A stretch of 10,489 nt of DNA, from positions 1-10,489 of the forward strand of contig CAIOSS010001159.1 of the NCBI GenBank assembly GCA_903860995.1, in the 5' to 3' direction. The notes beneath the pieces were generated by a model. That model did not search any database, was not told where the DNA came from, and was given only the letters and a program-made list of their open reading frames with translations. Below, piece after piece: positions 6,609 to 10,489 of this stretch. The stretch's first letter is position 1. Each line of letters begins with the position of its first letter. The position numbers were made by a program, and so were the translations under genes. This stretch comes from an uncultured delta proteobacterium. Its GTDB lineage: Bacteria > Myxococcota_A > Polyangia > Polyangiales > Ga0077539.

Positions 6609-7151
6609 ATGAGCGAGACGTACGCGGCCCTCCTCCGGGGCATCAACGTGGGCGGCAACAACAAGCTCCCGATGAAGGACCTCGCGGCGATGTTCACGGC
6701 GGCCGGCTGCCGGGACGTCAGCACCTACATCCAGAGCGGGAACGTGGTGTTCTCGGCCGGCGCCGCGCTCGTAGCGACGCTTCCCGCCACGATGTCCGAG
6801 TCCATCTTCGCGCGCTTCGGCTTTCGCGTCCCCGTGGTGGTGCGAAGCGCGCGGGAGCTCGCCGGGGCGCTCGCCGCCAACCCCTTCCTCGCGTCGGGCG
6901 TCGGCCCCGACGCCCTCCACGTCGCCTTCCTCGCCGACCTGCCGAGCGCGGCGCAGCTGGTGTCGCTCGACCCTCAGCGGTCCCCCGGGGATGCCTTCGC
7001 GGTGCTGGGCCGCGAGGTCTACCTCCACCTCCCCAACGGCGTCGCGCGATCGAAGCTCACCAACGCGTGGCTCGACGCGCGGCTCCTGACGACCTCGACC
7101 GTACGCAACTGGCGCACCGTGCAGAAGCTCGTCGAGATGACCGGAGGATGA
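6609..7151 (+). CDS. DUF1697 family protein
   Basis: A 180-residue protein, full length for the family. Its N-terminus carries the diagnostic YAALLRGINVGGNNKLPMKDL block (residues 5-25), followed by TYIQSGNVVF (39-48) and the C-terminal segment YLHLPNGVARSKLT then RNWRTVQKLVEM. DUF1697 proteins are small soluble cytoplasmic proteins with a ferredoxin-like fold and no established biochemical role. The ATG at 6609 places the family motif at its usual distance from the N-terminus. It stands 170 bp from the DUF2252 fragment, which is on the other strand, and 77 bp before the following lipoprotein pseudogene. It appears intact. Confidence 0.93.
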   Translation: MSETYAALLRGINVGGNNKLPMKDLAAMFTAAGCRDVSTYIQSGNVVFSAGAALVATLPATMSESIFARFGFRVPVVVRSARELAGALAANPFLASGVGPDALHVAFLADLPSAAQLVSLDPQRSPGDAFAVLGREVYLHLPNGVARSKLTNAWLDARLLTTSTVRNWRTVQKLVEMTGG

Positions 7152-7209
7152 CCCGCGGGCGCGGGCGCGACGATGATGACACCGCGTGCTCGTACCGCGT
7201 CGCTGCCCG

Positions 7210-7215
7210 TACGAT
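7210..7215 (+). promoter_or_regulatory. Possible -10 element for the lipoprotein pseudogene
   Basis: TACGAT lies 13 bases before the ATG at 7229. No good -35 or ribosome binding site is visible, which would fit a short-leader or leaderless transcript. Weak evidence. Confidence 0.25.
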
Positions 7216-7228
7216 AGCTTCGCCCCCG

Positions 7229-8180
7229 ATGGCGAAGACCCGCCTCGCGCTCCTCGCGTTATTCGCCCTCGCGTGTCGGCGCACGCCGACCCCGCCGCCG
7301 GCGCGACCCCGGACGCCAGTCCAGGTCACCCCCGTGCCCGCGGCCCCGCCGGACCCGTGCGCGCGCGCAATCGCGGCGCAGCGAGCGCTGTTCGCAGGGC
7401 TCCCGGTGCCTCCAGGCGAAGCGCCGGCATCCCCGGAGTTCGCGACGTGCATCCCGACGCCGCGCGGGGCGTGGTCGCTGGAGATCGAGTCGCTCCGCTG
7501 GGTCGCCGACGAGCAGGCCTGGCGCGGGCACTGGTCCCTCGTCCACGCAGACTCCGCGGGACGGCTCGTGCGAATCGCCCTCTCGCTTCCCGCCGACGCC
7601 GCCTTCCCCGACCTCGCGACCGCGCCTGACAATTTCCTGGGGGGTGCGATGAGCGCGCTGGTCCGCGACGACGCGCGGGCCTTCGACTACGACGGCGACG
7701 GTGAGCCGGAGCTGGTGCTCGCCATCTCGCTGGGGCGGCACGAGTCCTCCGACGCCGTCGCGCGGGCGCGTGTGGACCTTCCGCGACGGTCGCATCTCCC
7801 TCTACGGCCCGGCTGAGGCGCTCGACGTAACGGGCGCCGAAGACATCGACAGGGACGGGCGCGCAGACCTGATGGTCCGTCAGCCCTTCGTGACCACCGG
7901 CGTCGCGGAGGGATCGGGCTTCAGCTACGACATCACCGGTCCCGAGTGGGTCTTCCACAGCCTCGCGGACGGCACGTTCTAGGCGGTCGACGCGGTGGCG
8001 ACGCAGGCCGCGTGGCGCCGCTGTCCGAGCGCGCCGGGCCCTGCGTTGCTGTCGGTCGACGCCGTGGCCTGCGCGCGCGCCTGGGGGACCCCGACGCGCG
8101 AGGTCATCGCCTCGATCGACCGCGGCTGCGGCGGGCGCCTCGCCGCGGCGGCGCTCATCGCGCGCGACCCGCCATCGACA
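7229..8180 (+). pseudogene. Lipoprotein with FG-GAP-like calcium repeats, broken by a frameshift and an in-frame stop
   Basis: The ATG at 7229 opens a leader MAKTRLALLALFALAC (C16 as probable lipidated cysteine), then a proline-rich linker. Residues about 145-165 hold FDYDGDGEPELVLAIS, an EF-hand-like DxDGDG FG-GAP/VCBS-type repeat. This frame ends at 7816 with unlike sequence after ARARVDLP. From about 7768 the next frame continues sensibly as RVWTFRDGRISLYGP and then a second repeat, DIDRDGRADLMV, so one base appears lost (or two gained) near 7760-7772 in CGCGCGGGCGCG. That second frame stops at TAG (7980-7982), yet the same frame remains open with protein-like sequence (AVDAVATQAAWRRCP, later ACARAWGTPTREVIASIDR) to about 8180. 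The TAG could have been CAG. Two lesions argue for a decayed gene, although the frameshift alone could be a sequencing error. Confidence 0.72.
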
Positions 8181-8233
8181 TCAACCCCTGCTTCACCGTG
8201 CGGTCGCCGCGGCGGAGCGAACGGACCCCCTCG

Positions 8234-8279
8234 ACCGGCAGGAATAGTTGTCGTGAACCGGCAGGAGTAGTTGACGTGA
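8234..8279 (-). repeat. Two tandem 23-bp repeats, possible IS21-type transposon end
   Basis: ACCGGCAGGAATAGTTG (with TCGTGA following) is repeated with two mismatches at 8257-8279. On the minus strand the shared box is CAACTA(C/T)TCCTGCCGGT with a 23-bp period. Regularly spaced direct repeats of this size near the tip are typical of IS21-family ends, where the IstA transposase binds. No istA or istB gene is present, so it would be a solo remnant. It lies just past the point where the pseudogene loses protein-like sequence. Confidence 0.5.
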
Positions 8280-8602
8280 CTCACGGCACCCATCGGGATC
8301 GGCTCACGCCCGTCGCAGTGACGTTCTAGCCCTGCACACGAGCGCTCGACAGCGCGCCCAGAGCCCCTACCAGAACCTCCCTGTCTACCCGCCACTGCGC
8401 TCCCTGCCGAGGTCGCGGGGATCTCTCCGCGACAGTGTGAGACACCGCGAACCTGCGGACTACGTGTGCTGGGCGTTGAACGAAGTAGCGCTCTCCCGTA
8501 GGCCTTGGCCGGAACTCCCGGGACGCCGCCCTGGCTGTGGTGCGCCGCGGCCGACCGGCGTGAGGCCTTCGTCGAGGAGACGCTGATCGACCCGCCCGGC
8601 GG
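8280..8602. other. Intergenic region without a recognised gene
   Basis: 323 bp with no supported feature. A minus-strand frame crosses it but I recognise no motif. At about 8505-8530 a short stretch (GGAACTCCCGGGACGCCGCC) resembles the inner end of the dispersed repeat at 2966-2985 imperfectly. The stretch 8560-8602 in the plus frame reads RREAFVEETLIDPPGG and may be displaced 5' coding sequence of the next gene. Confidence 0.4.
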
Positions 8603-9010
8603 ATGTACCTGCACCGCGCCCGCCACCTCCCCGCGTCGAGTCCGTATCGCTTCGCCGACGCCCGCGACGTCCCCGCCGACCTCGCCCTGCCGGTCTTCCT
8701 GCAGGTCCCGCTGGAGGTCACCGACGGACCGGAGGTGCTCTCCTCCACGGCGCTGCTGTGCGCGCACATGCAGCACCTGCCGGCGGAGCGCTGCTTCCTC
8801 CCGCCCGGTGCGACCCGCGCGCTGCGACGACCCTTCGAGCCGGAGTTCTCCGTGCAGGTCGCGCGCTGCGTGACCGCGGTCATCGGCAAGGTCGCGCCGG
8901 TGCGCGCGGCGAAGGTCCCGGGTCGCAACGACCCCTGCACCTGCGGCTGCGGGAAGAAGTTCAAGCGGTGCTGCGCCGACGGCGGAGGCGCCGCGACCGA
9001 CCCGACGTGA
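8603..9010 (+). CDS. SEC-C metal-binding motif protein
   Basis: 135 residues ending in PGRNDPCTCGCGKKFKRCC. This matches the SEC-C zinc-binding motif CxCGSGxKxKxCC, with C112, C114, C123 and C124 as ligands; the usual serine of CGSG is a cysteine (C116) here. SEC-C tails occur on SecA and on many stand-alone bacterial proteins of unknown role, where they probably bind zinc and a protein partner. The first 100 residues are not recognised. The ATG at 8603 has only GGCGG directly adjacent, a poor ribosome binding site. Codons in another frame just upstream (RREAFVEETLIDPPGG) look protein-like, so the true gene may be longer and frameshifted. No operon partner is apparent. Confidence 0.75.
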   Translation: MYLHRARHLPASSPYRFADARDVPADLALPVFLQVPLEVTDGPEVLSSTALLCAHMQHLPAERCFLPPGATRALRRPFEPEFSVQVARCVTAVIGKVAPVRAAKVPGRNDPCTCGCGKKFKRCCADGGGAATDPT

Positions 9011-9192
9011 CGCGAGGCGCGACGCGGGCGGTAGTGTAGCCCGCGTAGAGGTCGGCCATGAGCTCGTCGGAGAGCCCGGCGCGGAAGCGCCCGATGAGCC
9101 CGAGCGTGGTGGCGCGGAGGGCGCCAACGTCAGCGCGTGATCCCGGGGCGGCGTCGGCGCGGGCCGCGAGGACCGAGAGCGACGTTCGGAGG
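9011..9192. other. Intergenic region with possible minus-strand gene remnant
   Basis: The minus strand from about 9195 to 9015 reads LRTSLSVLAARADA and later LGLIGRFRAGLSDELM then ADLYAGYTTARV. This looks more protein-like than typical antisense noise, but it has no start codon or stop of its own and no family I recognise. It may be a decayed gene end. Confidence 0.25.
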
Positions 9193-9198
9193 TATGCT
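9193..9198 (+). promoter_or_regulatory. Possible -10 element for the two-gene MNT unit
   Basis: TATGCT eight bases before the ATG at 9207. This is too close for a ribosome binding site to fit between, which would suggest a leaderless transcript. No clear -35 at 17 bp. Confidence 0.25.
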
Positions 9199-9206
9199 GG
9201 CCGGGC

Positions 9207-9407
9207 ATGAGCGACGAGCGCGACACGAATGAGGGCGGGACCGGCGACGACGCGACGACGCTGCCGCTGGTGAACGAGGACGGCGTCGACCTGACGCTGA
9301 TCCGGTGGTCGCTGGGGCTGACTGCGACGGAGCGCCTCCGGGTGTTGGAAGGTCACATGGAGTTCGCGGAGATGGTTCGTACCGCGCGGCGCGATGCGGC
9401 TCGTTGA
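9207..9407 (+). CDS. Small protein partner of the adjacent nucleotidyltransferase (antitoxin-like)
   Basis: A 66-residue acidic-to-neutral protein with a low-complexity N-terminus and a conserved-looking core, GVDLTLIRWSLGLTATERLRVLEGHM (about residues 30-55). Similar small proteins with DLTLIRWML.LTP.ERL are, from general knowledge of such loci, commonly encoded directly upstream of MNT-fold nucleotidyltransferases, and this arrangement is repeated here. It overlaps the next gene by 14 bases, so the two are probably translationally coupled. Its role, as antitoxin, scaffold or specificity subunit, is inferred from position only. No DNA-binding motif is visible. Confidence 0.72.
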   Translation: MSDERDTNEGGTGDDATTLPLVNEDGVDLTLIRWSLGLTATERLRVLEGHMEFAEMVRTARRDAAR

Positions 9408-9867
9408 GCTCCTCGGCGTGCTCGTGCGGCACGAGGTGGAGTTCGTGGTGGTGGGTGGCGTGGCCGCGGTCATCAACGGCGCGCCGATCACGACGTCCGA
9501 CCTCGACATCCTCCACCGTCGTACGCCCGAGAACGTCCGACGTCTGGTCGCCGCCGTCACGGAGATCGACGCTACGTTCCGTACGGACTCCCGGAAGATC
9601 CGACCCAACGAGTCGCACCTCCTGGGACCTGGACATGCGCTCCTCCAGACAACGCTGGGAGTGCTCGATTCGCTCGGCACCATCGAGACGAACACCACAT
9701 ACGAAGACGTGCTCGTGGACACCTTCGTCACGGAGGTCGCGGGCTTGTCCATCCGCGCACTGACGCTCGAACGGCTGATCAAGGTGAAGGAGCAGACCGG
9801 TCGCCCCAAGGACCTTCGAATGCTCCCAGAACTCCGCGCGACGCTCGCTGAGCGCAACCGCCGCTGA
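9394..9867 (+). CDS. MNT-fold nucleotidyltransferase (AbiEii/MntA-like)
   Basis: A 157-residue cytoplasmic enzyme-like protein. The nucleotidyltransferase signature is clear: VVVGGVAAVINGAPITTSDLDIL, with G21-G22 as the glycine pair and D36-x-D38 as the metal-binding acids. The C-terminal LTLERLIKVKEQTGRPKDLRML is the conserved helix found in small AbiEii/DUF1814-type nucleotidyltransferases. Members transfer nucleotides to RNA or protein and several act as toxins, or as antitoxins (MntA) in two-gene modules. The length is normal for the short form, and key residues are present, so it appears intact. The start ATG lies inside the upstream 66-aa gene, implying coupled expression. The stop is followed by a dispersed repeat within eight bases. 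Whether it is toxin or antitoxin cannot be told from sequence. Confidence 0.85.
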   Translation: MRLVELLGVLVRHEVEFVVVGGVAAVINGAPITTSDLDILHRRTPENVRRLVAAVTEIDATFRTDSRKIRPNESHLLGPGHALLQTTLGVLDSLGTIETNTTYEDVLVDTFVTEVAGLSIRALTLERLIKVKEQTGRPKDLRMLPELRATLAERNRR

Positions 9868-9874
9868 GCCGGGC

Positions 9875-9991
9875 CGATAGGAGGACCAACGGGGCACCGT
9901 TGTCGGCACGGATTCGCTCGGGTTTACAAAGAACCCCTTATCAGCAGGACACCGTCCCGCGAGCGCTGCCAGAAGCTCCCAGGCCGCCGCC
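9875..9991 (-). repeat. Dispersed repeat copy forming the 3' end of the IS91-family element
   Basis: The 31 bp at 9941-9971 are identical to 6201-6231. The outer part (9875-9940) is more diverged but keeps GGATTCGCTCGGGTTTACA and the GGGTT/AACCC hairpin. The minus-strand transposase frame reads directly into it and stops at 9924-9926. In IS91-family elements the end downstream of the transposase gene is the replication-origin end (oriIS), usually with small palindromes. Identifying this repeat as that end is inference from position. Confidence 0.8.
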
Positions 9992-10489
9992 TTGACCGAT
10001 TCCAACGCTCCATCCTCCCCGCTCGCGCTGTCGGCCGGCACACCACGGCCCTGACCGTCCAGCACCTCAGCTGGCGGTGTCCAGCCAACCCCCTTCCTCC
10101 CTCGCCACCGATCACGGCCCGTCGCGCGCTCGCCTCATCCGCGGCACCACCGGTCGAGGCGCCCAGGTGCTCCAGGATGCGCACGATGCCTCCGCGCCCG
10201 GTGATCGCCGCGATCATCTTCATCCGTCCATCGCATGCCGGGCACCTCAGCGCGTCGACGCCCCACACCCGCCAGAGCAGCCGCGCCCAGTCGATGCGCG
10301 CCCGCTTCGTCGACACCTCCCGCGTCCCGCCCTCGCCCACTCGCTCGGTGGCCGTCGCCTCGGCCCCACCACCGACCTCCGCCTCCACCGGCGGTAGCGG
10401 GACCACCGCCACCCGCCACGGCGAGTTGGGCGCCAGCACCCCGTGGTACCTCACGAGCGGCGTCCGCGGCGGAGGTGTTAGCGCGCTCA
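9924..10489 (-). CDS. IS91-family transposase, C-terminal part (5' end beyond window)
   Basis: The frame is open to the right edge of the window and reads ALTPPPRTPLVRYHGVLAP, then NSPWRVAVVP. This is the hallmark segment near the C-terminus of IS91/IS801-type rolling-circle transposases. It continues with WARLLWRVWGVDALRCPACDGRMKMIAAI and IVRILEHLG, the conserved CxxC block and terminal helix of the same family. The catalytic HUH and tyrosine motifs would lie upstream, outside the window. After EHLGAS the sequence loses family similarity, and the last 70 or so codons up to the TAA at 9924 run into the terminal repeat, so the true C-terminus may have been altered by a frameshift. These enzymes nick one strand at oriIS and transpose by rolling-circle replication without making a target duplication. 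Confidence 0.85.
   Translation of the reverse strand, partial: SALTPPPRTPLVRYHGVLAPNSPWRVAVVPLPPVEAEVGGGAEATATERVGEGGTREVSTKRARIDWARLLWRVWGVDALRCPACDGRMKMIAAITGRGGIVRILEHLGASTGGAADEASARRAVIGGEGGRGLAGHRQLRCWTVRAVVCRPTARAGRMERWNRSRRRPGSFWQRSRDGVLLIRGSL

Noticed and set aside
7979..9857. Long minus-strand open frames opposite the SEC-C gene and the MNT pair
   Set aside because: No motifs and Arg/Ser-rich composition; the plus-strand genes are well supported. Only the short stretch near 9015-9195 was kept as a weak possibility.
2950..9991. Repeat copies considered as a CRISPR array or integron attC sites
   Set aside because: Copies are kilobases apart and partly truncated, with no regular spacers, no cas genes, no integron integrase, and no GTTRRRY/RYYYAAC core pair.
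9875..10065. A minus-strand frame reading ELLAALAGRCPADKGFFVNP, also found at the 6130 copy
   Set aside because: The similarity is at DNA level in a dispersed repeat. Other frames are equally conserved, so it is not evidence of a protein.

Overview
The window is very GC-rich DNA with strong GC-ending codon use, two or more clear lipoprotein genes (one a repeat-rich cysteine protein), and accessory families such as Uma2, DUF2252, DUF1697, SEC-C and a MNT-type nucleotidyltransferase. This mix resembles large Myxococcota genomes (Polyangia/Sandaracinus-like). The assignment is an inference from style and gene content, not from a marker gene. There are no rRNA, tRNA or CRISPR features, and no core metabolic operon. 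I saw no convincing hairpin-plus-T-run terminator.

Layout. 1-1825: a Uma2-type nuclease gene fragment is cut off by a short palindromic element with 63-bp inverted ends. That element was itself split by a complete 1521-bp IS4-family insertion sequence, which has terminal inverted repeats and a 10-bp target duplication. 1878-2780 (minus): a lower-GC lipoprotein with a histidine-phosphatase-like fold signature. 2950-3096: the end of a dispersed repeat abutting a truncated S24/LexA-like peptidase gene. 3345-4502: a cysteine-rich repeat lipoprotein. 4910-6124: a multi-pass membrane protein of unknown function, bracketed by two same-orientation copies of the dispersed repeat (4600-4670 and 6130-6250). 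The second copy also truncates a DUF2252 lipoprotein gene (6251-6438). 6609-7151: an intact DUF1697 gene. 7229-about 8180: a lipoprotein pseudogene with a frameshift and an in-frame TAG. 8234-8279: a 23-bp tandem repeat that looks like an IS21-type transposon end. 8603-9010: a SEC-C zinc-motif protein. 9207-9867: two overlapping genes, a 66-aa protein and a MNT-fold nucleotidyltransferase, resembling a toxin-antitoxin pair. 9875-9991 and 9924-10489: another copy of the dispersed repeat, forming the 3' end of an IS91-family transposase gene that runs off the window.

Overall this is an accessory region built by repeated insertion and decay. The unifying signal is a dispersed repeat of roughly 70-120 bp, seen four times in the same orientation. 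One copy is fused to the IS91-family transposase, so the others are probably solo ends or short non-autonomous derivatives of that element. Two broken genes end exactly at the inner edge of this repeat. The intact genes do not form one pathway. The only convincing two-gene unit is the 9207-9867 pair.
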